Below, in pieces: positions 55,626-64,000 of a DNA stretch of 64,000 nucleotides. Location of the stretch: the NCBI RefSeq assembly GCF_003576595.1, contig NZ_NQOU01000008.1, positions 32,524 through 96,523 of the forward strand. Reading direction: 5' to 3'. This DNA is from Neopusillimonas maritima. GTDB lineage: Bacteria; Pseudomonadota; Gammaproteobacteria; Burkholderiales; Burkholderiaceae_B. Position 1 is the first letter of the stretch, and the number at the start of each line of letters is the position of its first letter. A program made the position numbers and the translations under genes. Below the pieces are notes generated by a model that saw only the letters and a list, made by a program, of their open reading frames with translations, did no database searches and was not told the DNA's origin.

Positions 55626-56428
55626 GGGTGCTGCTGCATATTTCGGACCCCCATTTCGGCACAGAGCGGCCGCAAGTCGTTAAGGCACTGGAGCGTCTGG
55701 CACATGCCCAGGCGCCTGAATTGGTGATTCTGTCTGGTGATATTACCCAGCGTGCGCGCAAGGTTGAATTCGCTGCGGCCGGCGCCTTTATGGACCGGCT
55801 GGCAGTGCCGTCCCGACTGGTTATTGCCGGTAATCATGATATCCCGCTATTCGACCTGGTCACTCGCATTTTCGGGCCTTATTCACGCTACAGGCGGGTC
55901 TTCGGTTCCGACCTTGAGCCTGTTCATGATGCGCCGGAATTGCTGGTTATAGGTGTGCGGACAACGCGCCGTTATCGGCATATCGAAGGCGAGGTTTCGG
56001 CAAGACAGATTGAGCATGTGGCCCGACGCTTGAAACAGGCTGATGCAAACCAACTACGCATTGTTGTGACGCACCAACCTGTTTATGTCACTCACGCTGA
56101 AGATGAGGAGCACCTGTTGCGCGGTCATCAGAAAGCCGTGACCGAGTGGGCGCAGGCCGGGGCCGATTTGATATTGGGCGGCCACATTCATCGTCCGTTT
56201 ATTTCAGGGCTGCACGACAGCTTTACCAGCCTGCAGCGGCCGGTGTGGATTGTTCAGGCCGGCACTGCCGTGTCGACCCGTATCCGGCATGACTCAAACA
56301 ACTCCGTCTATGTGATACGGCATGGCTTGGCCCGTGGAGCACGCCAATGTGAGATTGAGCGCTGGGACTATGACGAAGATTCCAATGAGTTCGCCATGAT
56401 ACAAAGCAAGGCTTTGCGAATTGCATAA
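55622..56428 (+). CDS. Calcineurin-like metallophosphoesterase
   Basis: The 268-residue protein has the five metal-binding blocks of the family: D-x-H in 'HISDPHFG', 'ILSGDITQRARKVEF' (GD), 'VIAGNHDIPLF' (GNHD), 'VVTHQPVY' and 'GGHIHRP' (GHxH). The active site is intact with two metal ions expected. Substrates of this subgroup include cyclic nucleotides, UDP-sugars and lipids; none can be picked. Its ATGA overlap with the lipid kinase upstream suggests a shared pathway in phospholipid turnover, which is inference. Confidence 0.87.
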   Translation: MRVLLHISDPHFGTERPQVVKALERLAHAQAPELVILSGDITQRARKVEFAAAGAFMDRLAVPSRLVIAGNHDIPLFDLVTRIFGPYSRYRRVFGSDLEPVHDAPELLVIGVRTTRRYRHIEGEVSARQIEHVARRLKQADANQLRIVVTHQPVYVTHAEDEEHLLRGHQKAVTEWAQAGADLILGGHIHRPFISGLHDSFTSLQRPVWIVQAGTAVSTRIRHDSNNSVYVIRHGLARGARQCEIERWDYDEDSNEFAMIQSKALRIA

Positions 56429-56469
56429 TGCCAATGGCCCGCTTTGTGTATTGACGCGTACTTGCTTTA

Positions 56470-57489
56470 TTACTCCTCCAGACTCTTCAGACGGTGTCTC
56501 CAACGCCGTTTGGCATAACGGCGCATGCTGGGTATGTCGTCGGTTTCATCCATAATTGGCTTGCCCAGAATGGTTTCGATGACGTCTTCCAGTGTGACCA
56601 GCCCTTGCCAACTGCCATATTCGTCATAAACAAGGAACATATGCTGTCGTTCCTGAATGAATTGGCTCATCGCGTTTTCGACACTCATTTTCTCGTTAAC
56701 AACGGTTACCGGCTTCATCAGCGTTGAAATATTGGCGTCGGGGTCGGCATCGATGACGTCGTAACGAAACAAAAGGCCCAGCGGGTTCTCGTCCTTGTCG
56801 ATAACGGGGTAGCGCGAGAATTGGCTTTCCTGTACGTGACGAGTGAACTCGCCAATGGTCATGTCGGGCGAAATATACCGACAAACGGTGCGCGGCGTCA
56901 TGATTTCGTGAATCCGCATATCGTGCAAATCCAGGATGTTGGCGATCACGCGCTGCTCGTCTTCATCCAGTTTGTTCATTTCGCGGCCTAATATCGACAA
57001 CGCTTTAATTTCCTGACGCACATCGTGTTCAGGGGCGGGGCCGCCGAACAGGTCCATAATTCGGTCGGATAACCAAATAAAAGGTTTCAGAACAAAAATC
57101 ATCTTGTTCAGTGTTCCGGGCAGGTAAGGGGCAATTGCCGGCCAGTACCGCGCACCCATTGATTTGGGCAGAATTTCAGACAAAATCAGGATGAGGATGG
57201 TCATCACGGCTGAGGCAATACCCAGATAGCCGTTGCCGAATACAACAGTAACCTGCGCGCCCACGCCTGTGGCCCCTACTGTGTGTGCGATGGTGTTGAG
57301 AGTAAGAATGGCGGCCAGGGGTTGGTCGATGCGGTCTTTCAAGACCCTAAGCTTTTCGTGTAATTTAGGCTTGGTTAGCTTTAATTGGGCGATGTAGCTT
57401 GGTGTGATGGATAAAAGTGCAGCTTCCAGTATTGAACAAATAAATGAAATGGTAATAGACAGTACAGCAAATGCTATAAGAAGACTCAT
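56470..57489 (-). CDS. CNNM/CBS-domain membrane protein (hemolysin-related, no CorC_HlyC domain)
   Basis: The 339-residue protein has an N-terminal CNNM (DUF21) membrane domain of three to four helices (about residues 1-140; 'SILEAALLSITPSYIAQLK', 'LILSEILPKSMGARYWP') and two CBS domains (about 195-310; 'TVCRYISPDMTIGEFTRHVQ', 'MFLVYDEYGSWQGLVTLEDV'). Related proteins move or sense Mg2+ or Co2+. The C-terminal CorC_HlyC transporter-associated domain seen in longer members is missing; the protein ends with a basic tail. It is divergent from the LysR gene. Confidence 0.85.
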   Translation of the reverse strand: MSLLIAFAVLSITISFICSILEAALLSITPSYIAQLKLTKPKLHEKLRVLKDRIDQPLAAILTLNTIAHTVGATGVGAQVTVVFGNGYLGIASAVMTILILILSEILPKSMGARYWPAIAPYLPGTLNKMIFVLKPFIWLSDRIMDLFGGPAPEHDVRQEIKALSILGREMNKLDEDEQRVIANILDLHDMRIHEIMTPRTVCRYISPDMTIGEFTRHVQESQFSRYPVIDKDENPLGLLFRYDVIDADPDANISTLMKPVTVVNEKMSVENAMSQFIQERQHMFLVYDEYGSWQGLVTLEDVIETILGKPIMDETDDIPSMRRYAKRRWRHRLKSLEE

Positions 57490-57580
57490 GTCGAGCGTGT
57501 GGCCTGAAAAATGAAGTAGTCTAATGTTAAGGTTTTTGTCAGCTTGAGCGCAAACCGTCTCAAGTGCTTAAAACAATTAA

Positions 57581-58531
57581 ATGGCGTCAATGATGAGTTT
57601 TTCAAATCAATCGCTGGTTCGGCGTTTGAAATTGCAGCAATTGGCTGTTTTTGAACGGGTGCTAAGTTGCGGCTCATTGTTGGCTGCGTCTCGTGAATTG
57701 CACATGACGCAACCGGCTATTACCAAAATCATTCAGGAGCTTGAGGAGCATTTCGGGCAAATATTATTGGTGCGATCCCGGCGGGGCGTACAGCCCACAG
57801 ATTTTGGCCTGATGCTGCGCAATCACTGTCGTACGCTCATGGCCGACTTACGGTATTTGGCCGATGATTTGAATTCGTGGAGTGCGGGGGTATCCGGCCA
57901 GGTTGTTGTTGGAACGTTACTGGCGGCGTCTGCGCAACTGTTACCTGGTGCCGTACGTCGTTTGCGTGAAATGGCACCCAATGTCGTGGTTCAGGTCAGG
58001 GTCGGGGTCAACGACAAAATGTTTCCTGAGCTGGCAAGGGGTGAGCTTGATGTGGTGGTGGGGTTAATTCCCTTGCATGAAAAGAACCCCGACTATGAGC
58101 ACGTTCCGCTATACGCCGAAACGCTTTGCGCGGTGGTAGGGCGCCAACATCCTTTGGCGGCAAGTCGTACGATTTCGGTTGCTCAACTGGAGTCCTGGGA
58201 CTGGATTCTGCCAACGTCCGAATCTGAGGCCTCGCATTCGGTTGACCACTTTTTTGAAACCTTGAAAATGCGCAAGCCCACCCGTATTGTGGAGTCGGTT
58301 TCGATCATGACGAACCTGGGTTTGTTGGTGGACTCCGACATGATCGCCATCATGCCTTACAAAGTGGCCGCTAAATTTGTTCATCTTGGTTTATTAAGCG
58401 TTTTACCTGTGGGGCAGGATATCCCGTTTGGCTATGTTGGTTATACCTTGGCTAATGGTCGAACTGCGTCGCCGGCCACCCAACGCTTGCTGTTAAGCCT
58501 GCACGACGTGGCTTCGCAAATATCGTCTTAA
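57581..58531 (+). CDS. LysR-family regulator, probably of the 3-hydroxyanthranilate cluster
   Basis: The 316-residue protein has the LysR helix-turn-helix ('GSLLAASRELHMTQPAITKI', about residues 31-50) and a periplasmic-binding-protein-like effector domain of the GbpR/CbaR type ('VVVGTLLAASAQLLPGAVRRL', part). Codon 1 could be any of three close ATGs at 57581, 57590 or 57593. It lies upstream of, and in the same direction as, the deaminase gene. An inverted repeat at 58589-58620 is a candidate target. The inducer may be an aromatic amino-acid breakdown product, which is inference. Confidence 0.88.
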   Translation: MASMMSFSNQSLVRRLKLQQLAVFERVLSCGSLLAASRELHMTQPAITKIIQELEEHFGQILLVRSRRGVQPTDFGLMLRNHCRTLMADLRYLADDLNSWSAGVSGQVVVGTLLAASAQLLPGAVRRLREMAPNVVVQVRVGVNDKMFPELARGELDVVVGLIPLHEKNPDYEHVPLYAETLCAVVGRQHPLAASRTISVAQLESWDWILPTSESEASHSVDHFFETLKMRKPTRIVESVSIMTNLGLLVDSDMIAIMPYKVAAKFVHLGLLSVLPVGQDIPFGYVGYTLANGRTASPATQRLLLSLHDVASQISS

Positions 58532-58588
58532 GTTTCGTTACGCGTTTCCCCGGCTGAGCAGGGTACTTGATATTCCATTTGTTTATAC

Positions 58589-58620
58589 CTGGACCAAAAG
58601 AATTTATTATTCACGTCCAG
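58589..58620. promoter_or_regulatory. Inverted repeat CTGGAC-N20-GTCCAG upstream of the nba operon
   Basis: CTGGAC (58589-58594) and GTCCAG (58615-58620) are inverted with a 20-base AT-rich spacer, about 40-70 bases upstream of the deaminase ATG. It may be a binding site for the LysR protein encoded just upstream. Short arms make the assignment weak. Confidence 0.35.
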
Positions 58621-58658
58621 TTGCGTTCGCTACAGTACGAAAATAACAGGAGACTTAC

Positions 58659-59090
58659 ATGAGCAGCAAAGAATCAGCGGTTATTGGTGGGAAAGCCAGG
58701 CCGCGGGGCCGCTTTCCACATTATCGGCGCGCCGGCGATTTCATTTTTGTTTCGGGTACCAGTTCGCGTCGACCCGATAACTCCTTCGAAGGCGTCGAGG
58801 TCGACCCCATGGGGGTGACCAATCTGGATATTCGTGTTCAGACTCGCGCCGTTATCCAGAACATGGCCGATATTCTTCAACATGCCGGTGCCGGCCTCGA
58901 AGATGCGGTTGAAGTGCAGGTGTTTCTGGTGAACATGAATGATTTCGGCGGCTTTAATGAGGTCTGGGCCGAGTTTTTCGATCATGACGGACCAACGCGC
59001 ACAACGGTGGCTGTGCATCAATTGCCTCATCCTCACCTGCTGGTTGAGATGCGGGCAACAGCATACAAGCCGCTTTCAGATCAGGAGTGA
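58659..59090 (+). CDS. nbaF: 2-aminomuconate deaminase (RidA/YjgF superfamily)
   Basis: The enzyme releases ammonia from 2-aminomuconate to give 4-oxalocrotonate in the modified meta-cleavage route for aminophenols, 2-nitrobenzoate and 3-hydroxyanthranilate. The 143-residue protein matches the AmnD/NbaF subgroup, not generic RidA: '[20 protein letters not shown]', '[15 protein letters not shown]', '[16 protein letters not shown]' and '[19 protein letters not shown]' with the conserved Arg. AACAGGAG precedes the ATG. It is the first of three enzyme genes in tight succession. Confidence 0.88.
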   Translation: MSSKESAVIGGKARPRGRFPHYRRAGDFIFVSGTSSRRPDNSFEGVEVDPMGVTNLDIRVQTRAVIQNMADILQHAGAGLEDAVEVQVFLVNMNDFGGFNEVWAEFFDHDGPTRTTVAVHQLPHPHLLVEMRATAYKPLSDQE

Positions 59091-59666
<576 letters not shown>

Positions 59667-59700
59667 GCTTGCTTGAAGTTTCTGGTATGGACATTACAGA

Positions 59701-60693
59701 ATGATCGATATTCACTCTCATTTTTTTCCGCTTATTGGTAAAGACGTCGCCCATAAGGTAGACGCTGAAAAAGCAGCATGGCTGCGCGTGGACGAAGGCG
59801 GGCAGAAAGGCCATATTATGCTTGGTGATCAGCCTTTTCGGCCTGTGTACCGCGCGTTGTGGGATCCGGCCTATCGCGTGCAGGAGCTCGATGAGCAGGG
59901 CGTTGAGACCCAATTGGTGTGTTCAACTCCGGTCATGTTCGGTTATACGTGGGACCCAGCCAAAGCCGCAGATTGGGCGGCACAAATGAATGAACAGGCA
60001 ATTGCATTTTGCGCAGATCACCCCTCTCGTTTGAAGGCTTTGTCGCAAGTGCCTTTGCAAGATATCAAGCTGGCTTGCGCCGAGGCCTCCCGGGCGCAGG
60101 CCGCCGGGTGTGTGGGCGTTCAAATTGGTAATCATGTGGGTGAAAAAGACCTCGATCATCCGGATTTGGTTGATTTCCTCATTCACTGTGCCAATGAGAA
60201 TATTCCGGTTTTTGTTCACCCATGGGACATGATGGGTGGGCCGGGCCGCATGAAGCAATGGATGCTGCCGTGGCTTGTTTCCATGCCGGCGGAAACGCAG
60301 TTGGGCATGTTGTCGTTAATTTTGTCGGGTGCCATGGAGCGTATTCCTGAATCGTTAAAGATTTGCTTCGCCCATGGCGGGGGCAGTTTTGCCTATTTGC
60401 TGGGTCGCGTCGACAACGCCTGGAAATATCGCGATATCGTGCGCAAAGATTGTCCTCGTCCCCCTTCTGAGTACGCACGCCGTTTTTATTGCGATGCCAC
60501 TATTTTCGACCAGGGTTCACTGCGTTTGCTGGCCGATGTGCATGGTGTCGATCGCCTCATGATGGGGTCGGATTATCCGTATCCGTTGGGTGAGCAACCT
60601 ATCGGTTCTTTGGTGCAGGCATCATCGTTTTCCCCGAACGAAAAACAGCAAATACTGCACGACAATGCTATAACTTTTTTTAATCTGGCCTAA
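59701..60693 (+). CDS. nbaD: 2-amino-3-carboxymuconate-6-semialdehyde decarboxylase (ACMSD)
   Basis: The amidohydrolase-superfamily Zn enzyme decarboxylates ACMS to 2-aminomuconate semialdehyde, steering carbon away from quinolinate and NAD. The 330-residue protein begins with the metal motif '[10 protein letters not shown]' (HxH), has the His in '[13 protein letters not shown]', '[11 protein letters not shown]' and the Asp in '[14 protein letters not shown]', as in Pseudomonas fluorescens ACMSD. It follows nbaC directly. The next enzyme, the semialdehyde dehydrogenase, is not in the window and may lie beyond the right edge. Confidence 0.95.
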   Translation: MIDIHSHFFPLIGKDVAHKVDAEKAAWLRVDEGGQKGHIMLGDQPFRPVYRALWDPAYRVQELDEQGVETQLVCSTPVMFGYTWDPAKAADWAAQMNEQAIAFCADHPSRLKALSQVPLQDIKLACAEASRAQAAGCVGVQIGNHVGEKDLDHPDLVDFLIHCANENIPVFVHPWDMMGGPGRMKQWMLPWLVSMPAETQLGMLSLILSGAMERIPESLKICFAHGGGSFAYLLGRVDNAWKYRDIVRKDCPRPPSEYARRFYCDATIFDQGSLRLLADVHGVDRLMMGSDYPYPLGEQPIGSLVQASSFSPNEKQQILHDNAITFFNLA

Positions 60694-60754
60694 GTCGCCA
60701 GTTTCAAGAGAATGGACTTTTTAAATGAGTCCTTTCAACCTCGAGGAGACAGCA

Positions 60755-61741
60755 ATGAAAATACGAAAAATTGGAACTTTAATCGCGGCTGTGGCGGGCG
60801 TGTGCGCTTTCAGTGCACCGGCGTTGGCCAAAGATTTCCGTATGGGCCTTATTACTCCCCCTCCGCATATCTGGACGCAGCAGGCTAACGGCTTTGCGGA
60901 AGACCTTAAAGAAGCCAGCGGTGGCAAACATACCGTGTCAGTTTTTCCAGCAGGCCAGTTGGGAAGTGAGGCGCAAATGCTTCAGCAAATGCAAACCGGC
61001 GCCCTCGATATGGCATTTCTTACTATTGCCGAAGCGTCTAACCGGGTAGAGAACCTAGGGGCGTTGTACGCACCTTATCTGGTTCGTAATGTCGCCGAAG
61101 CGGCTGAAATTTTGAAAACGCCGGCGGCAACCAATTTGCTGAAAGAGCTGCCGGCCAAAGCGGGTGTTGTGGGCATCGGCTACGGCATGGCCGGGATGCG
61201 TCAAATCTTAACGGCCAAGCCGGTTGAGACCGCCGACGACTTAAGTGGCATGAAGCTGCGTATTACGCCGTTGGACCCAATCCGTGATTTCTATATCGAC
61301 CTGGGCGCTGCACCCACGCCGCTGCCATTGCCTGCTGTATACGATGCGTTGGCCAACGGGCAGGTCGACGGCATCGATATGGACCTCGAACTGATTTGGG
61401 CTTTGAAATTCTGGGAGAAGGCCGATACGATTCTTGTTTCCAATCACATGATGTTCCCGATGGTGGGCGTTGTGTCAGCGCGGGTGTGGAAAGACATGAG
61501 CGAGGAAGATCGTAAAATGATTACCGATCTCATGAGCAAGCGCCTGGATATGGTGATGGCTGAGTACAAAGCAAAAGAATCGGGTTGGGAAGAAAAAGTG
61601 CGTGGTACGGGCAAAACCATTAAAGATGTCGGCCCCGAGTTTTTCGAGGAAGAGATTGTGGAATGGGAGGAAACCTGGTCCAAGCGCACACCGGAAGCGC
61701 TGTCCGGCCTGCGTGAAGCAGCCAAGAATATTAAAAAATAA
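60755..61741 (+). CDS. TRAP transporter solute-binding protein (DctP family), nba cluster
   Basis: The 328-residue periplasmic receptor has a signal peptide cut after 'APALA' at about residue 25. The DctP layout is evident: 'GQLGSEAQMLQQMQTGALDM', then 'DLSGMKLRITPLDPIRDFYI' with the carboxylate-binding Arg, and 'ALANGQVDGIDMDLELIW'. AGGAG lies ahead of the ATG at 60755, which I prefer to an ATG ten codons earlier. It follows the catabolic genes and so may bind 3-hydroxyanthranilate, anthranilate or a related aromatic acid; this is inferred from position. Confidence 0.9.
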   Translation: MKIRKIGTLIAAVAGVCAFSAPALAKDFRMGLITPPPHIWTQQANGFAEDLKEASGGKHTVSVFPAGQLGSEAQMLQQMQTGALDMAFLTIAEASNRVENLGALYAPYLVRNVAEAAEILKTPAATNLLKELPAKAGVVGIGYGMAGMRQILTAKPVETADDLSGMKLRITPLDPIRDFYIDLGAAPTPLPLPAVYDALANGQVDGIDMDLELIWALKFWEKADTILVSNHMMFPMVGVVSARVWKDMSEEDRKMITDLMSKRLDMVMAEYKAKESGWEEKVRGTGKTIKDVGPEFFEEEIVEWEETWSKRTPEALSGLREAAKNIKK

Positions 61742-61771
61742 CGTTTTCTCAAGTTAGTGAAGGTACCCGCT

Positions 61772-62326
61772 ATGTTGCAGCGATTATCAACCCGGCTCGC
61801 CCAAATCGAGCTGGTGTTGGCCGGTTTTTTTGCGTTGTTGGTAACGATTCTTATCATTTACAACGTGATTACCCGCGCCATGAATAACTCTCAGTTTTGG
61901 GTTGATGAGGCCGCTATTTTTGCCATGATCTGGATGTTGTTTCTGGGAACAGCCGTACTACTGAAACAACGTCAGGCGGTAGCCGTAACCGCGCTGGTAG
62001 ACGTTCTACCCAGAAAGTGGCGGCGCATAGTGGGTGTCTTTGTTGATTTAAGTGTTTTGCTGTTCGGCATTTTGCTTTTGGTATTTTGCTGGAAATGGTA
62101 TGCCCCCCTGGACATGATCCAGGCGGGCTTTGATAAAGACGCATTCAGCGCGGAAACGTTTAACTTCATGTACCAGCAAAAAGCGGTAACGCTACCCATG
62201 TTCAAGTTTTGGGCATGGTTGATTGTCCCGTACTTTGCGGTGTCGCTTTGCTTTCATACCTTGGTTAATTTAATGAACGATCCGCGTGGCCATTACATGG
62301 ATGAATCCGAGGGGCAGGCATTATGA
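61772..62326 (+). CDS. TRAP transporter small permease (DctQ family), nba cluster
   Basis: The 184-residue protein has four hydrophobic segments (about 15-35, 50-68, 88-110 and 145-165), as for DctQ. The family region 'NVITRAMNNSQFWVDEAAIF' and 'VLLKQRQAVAVTALVDVLP' is recognisable. It has an unusually long loop, about 35 residues, before the last helix. The ATG at 61772 has AAGG upstream; a GTG five codons earlier is less likely. Its stop overlaps the dctM ATG, so the two permease subunits are coupled. Confidence 0.87.
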   Translation: MLQRLSTRLAQIELVLAGFFALLVTILIIYNVITRAMNNSQFWVDEAAIFAMIWMLFLGTAVLLKQRQAVAVTALVDVLPRKWRRIVGVFVDLSVLLFGILLLVFCWKWYAPLDMIQAGFDKDAFSAETFNFMYQQKAVTLPMFKFWAWLIVPYFAVSLCFHTLVNLMNDPRGHYMDESEGQAL

Positions 62327-63585
62327 CGTTTTTTGTGTTTGCCCTCTTATTGCTTTTGCAGGTTCCCATAGGGATCTGTCTTTGTTTAACCGCGGTGTTT
62401 TATATTTGGTATTCAGGCAATACAGTCTTGTTTGAGTCGTATGCGCAGCAATTATTCGGATCAGTTGAGTCATACGGTTTATTAGCCATCCCGCTGTTTA
62501 TTTTGGCCGGAGAGTTAATGAACGAAGGTGGATTGACACGCCGTCTTATTAACTTCGCCCGGGTGTTTTTTGGTGGCTTTCGCGGTGGTCTGGCCTACAT
62601 TAACTTGCTGGCAAACATGATGATGGCGTCCATTATGGGGTCGGCCAATGCGCAGATCGCCATTATGTCTCGGGCCATCGTGCCGGAAATGGAACGCGAG
62701 GGATACGACAAAACATTTTCAACCGCCATTACGGCTGCAGCCGGTTTAATGGGCCCCATTATTCCGCCGTCAATGCTGTTTGTTATTTATGGGGTGCTGG
62801 CACAGATATCCATTGGCGACATGTTTATCGGCGGGATTATTCCCGGGATATTGATGGGGTTGGCATTTTTCCTGATCGTTGCCGGTTTCGGGTTTATACA
62901 TACGTATCCGAAAGGTCGCTGGCCCGATGCGAAAGAGGCTGTGCAGTCTGTTATTCAGGTTATTCCTGCATTGGGTGTGCCCATTATTATCATTGGTGGC
63001 ATTTTGTCCGGACTGGCTACGCCAACAGAGTCGGCAGGGTTGGCGTCATTGGCCGCGTTGTTGGCAGGGAAGTTTTGTTATGGTGATCTGAAATTGGGCG
63101 TTATGCCCGATTTGCTGAAACGCACCGCGTTAAATTCGGCGTTGGTTATTTTCCTTGTTGCGTCGGCAGGTGTTTTCGGCTGGACCATCACGTTCGAGAA
63201 AATTCCTCAAATGGTTGCCGAGTGGATTGGCGCCAGTACATCCAGCCCATTTGTTTTTATGCTGCTGGTGATGGCTCAACTGCTCATTGTGGGCATGCTT
63301 ATTGAGGGCATTGCCGCGTTAATTCTTGTTGTGCCTATTCTGTTGCCGATAGCGGTTGACCAGTTTGGAATTAGCCCGGTTCATTTTGGCGTGGTTGTGT
63401 GTTTGAACCTGGTGTTGGGGCTGTTAACGCCACCGGTGGGTACAGGTTTGTTTGTTGCGTCCGCCATGACAGGCATTAGTCCAATGAAAATTGCCAAGGC
63501 GCTCATTCCCTTTCTGGTGAGCGTTATTCTTTTGTTGATCTGGTTCAGTTATGACCCATGGCCTGTCATGGTCTTATTGGAATAA
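62323..63585 (+). CDS. TRAP transporter large permease (DctM family), nba cluster
   Basis: The 420-residue protein is the transport subunit of the second TRAP system, with about twelve hydrophobic segments. Typical stretches are 'AIPLFILAGELMNEGGLTRR', 'MGSANAQIAIMSRAIVPEME', 'GPIIPPSMLFVIYGVLAQIS', 'GGILSGLATPTESAGLASL' and 'LGLLTPPVGTGLFVASAMTG'. It is a different lineage from the DctM at 29056, so the two systems likely have different substrates. A terminator follows at 63632. Confidence 0.92.
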   Translation: MTFFVFALLLLLQVPIGICLCLTAVFYIWYSGNTVLFESYAQQLFGSVESYGLLAIPLFILAGELMNEGGLTRRLINFARVFFGGFRGGLAYINLLANMMMASIMGSANAQIAIMSRAIVPEMEREGYDKTFSTAITAAAGLMGPIIPPSMLFVIYGVLAQISIGDMFIGGIIPGILMGLAFFLIVAGFGFIHTYPKGRWPDAKEAVQSVIQVIPALGVPIIIIGGILSGLATPTESAGLASLAALLAGKFCYGDLKLGVMPDLLKRTALNSALVIFLVASAGVFGWTITFEKIPQMVAEWIGASTSSPFVFMLLVMAQLLIVGMLIEGIAALILVVPILLPIAVDQFGISPVHFGVVVCLNLVLGLLTPPVGTGLFVASAMTGISPMKIAKALIPFLVSVILLLIWFSYDPWPVMVLLE

Positions 63586-63631
63586 TTGTTTAAGGTTTAT
63601 GTGGGCCTTTCATAAAATCGCACTCTATTCA

Positions 63632-63665
63632 AAAAGGCGTTACGTTTATAGGCGTAACGCCTTTT
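63632..63665 (+). terminator. Intrinsic terminator after the second TRAP operon
   Basis: AAAAGGCGTTACG (63632-63644) pairs perfectly with CGTAACGCCTTTT (63653-63665) around eight bases. The T-tract is partly in the stem, and the A-rich 5' side would make it work in either direction. The FAD monooxygenase after it must have its own promoter within 63666-63764. Confidence 0.85.
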
Positions 63666-63764
63666 AATTTGGTTATGGTGCTTGCCGGTAACCGTTACAA
63701 TGGATCGTCGCATACCTGTTACGGCACAAGTTAATGAACGCAACGCTTTGAATTAAAGGGAAGA

Positions 63765-64000
63765 ATGAAAGTAAATATTTTGGGCGGTGGCCCTGCTGGT
63801 TTGTACGCAGCTTACCGAATTCGTCGTGACCTGCCTAATTCTGAAGTTCAGGTCTTCGAGCAAAACGATGCGCACACGACCTTTGGCTTTGGGGTAGTGT
63901 TCTCTGATAAAGCACTCGAATTCTTGCGAGCCGGCGATTCGGAAACGCTTGATTTGATTACCGCCGGCCTGGAAAGCTGGAGCGATATCGAAATTAATAT
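63765..64000 (+). CDS. FAD-dependent monooxygenase, N-terminal part (salicylyl-/anthraniloyl-CoA hydroxylase-like)
   Basis: Only the first 78 codons are present; the right edge cuts the gene. The N terminus has the FAD-binding 'VNILGGGPAGLYAAYRIRRD' and the stretch 'TFGFGVVFSDKALEFLRAGD', which is characteristic of salicylyl-CoA 5-hydroxylase and the monooxygenase part of 2-aminobenzoyl-CoA monooxygenase/reductase rather than of kynurenine 3-monooxygenase. AAAGGGAAG precedes the ATG. In this setting it might act on a CoA-activated aminobenzoate; the missing part is needed to decide. Confidence 0.8.
   Translation, partial: MKVNILGGGPAGLYAAYRIRRDLPNSEVQVFEQNDAHTTFGFGVVFSDKALEFLRAGDSETLDLITAGLESWSDIEIN

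Overview
The window is ordinary chromosome from a betaproteobacterium, most likely order Burkholderiales, family Alcaligenaceae. That placement is inferred from gene content and gene order (lolB-ispE-tRNA-Gln-prs-rplY-pth-ychF, groESL under a CIRCE element, a beta-type RibB with a degenerate second domain, several TRAP transporters). GC content looks moderate by eye; it was not counted. Coding density is high. I see no insertion sequence, prophage, integrase or CRISPR array.

Layout: 1-3.6 kb holds housekeeping genes (a YhiN-type flavoprotein cut by the left edge, gcvH, folA, thyA, an OsmC-like protein, coq7). From 3.64 to 4.11 kb there is an unusual non-coding stretch with two perfect dyads, a very good sigma-70 promoter, a structured transcript of about 155 nt and a strong intrinsic terminator. 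From 4.1 to 15.5 kb there is one co-directional polysaccharide cluster: a WecA/MraY-type initiating transferase, WbpO/TviB-like dehydrogenase, WbpP/TviC-like epimerase, MurJ-like flippase, four GT-B glycosyltransferase domains (two fused in one protein) and an AsnB/WbpS-like amidotransferase. It resembles loci that make GalNAcA-containing surface glycans. A phosphomannomutase/phosphoglucomutase gene closes it on the other strand.

From 17 to 27.3 kb come a GlcD-like flavoprotein, mutM, a TPR protein, lolB, ispE, tRNA-Gln, prs, rplY, pth, a CPBP membrane protein and ychF. From 27.5 to 36.8 kb is a catabolic island: TRAP transporter dctPQM, a LysR regulator, a 1221-residue indolepyruvate ferredoxin oxidoreductase-type enzyme, a dihydroxyacetophenone-dioxygenase-like cupin and an AraC regulator. 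A shared dyad lies in front of both the transporter and the oxidoreductase. From 36.8 to 57.5 kb lie mostly housekeeping genes: an NDUFA9-like protein, metY, an AsmA protein, a MOSC-N-only protein, ferredoxin, coaD, rsmD, ftsY, a CYTH-CHAD protein, ribBX-ribH-nusB-thiL-pgpA-pncC, pyrF, dgkA, groEL/groES, a lipid kinase with a phosphoesterase, and a CNNM/CBS protein.

From 57.6 kb to the right edge is a second catabolic cluster. It has a LysR regulator, three enzymes of the 3-hydroxyanthranilate to 2-aminomuconate meta-cleavage route (2-aminomuconate deaminase, 3-hydroxyanthranilate 3,4-dioxygenase, ACMS decarboxylase), a second TRAP transporter, and the start of an FAD monooxygenase related to salicylyl-/anthraniloyl-CoA hydroxylases.

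The most interesting unexplained element is the 3.79-3.98 kb transcription unit. It has a hairpin that presents an anti-Shine-Dalgarno-like loop, a 39-codon reading frame with two Trp-Trp pairs that stops at the edge of the terminator, and a position directly in front of the polysaccharide operon. It could be a small RNA or a leader attenuator.
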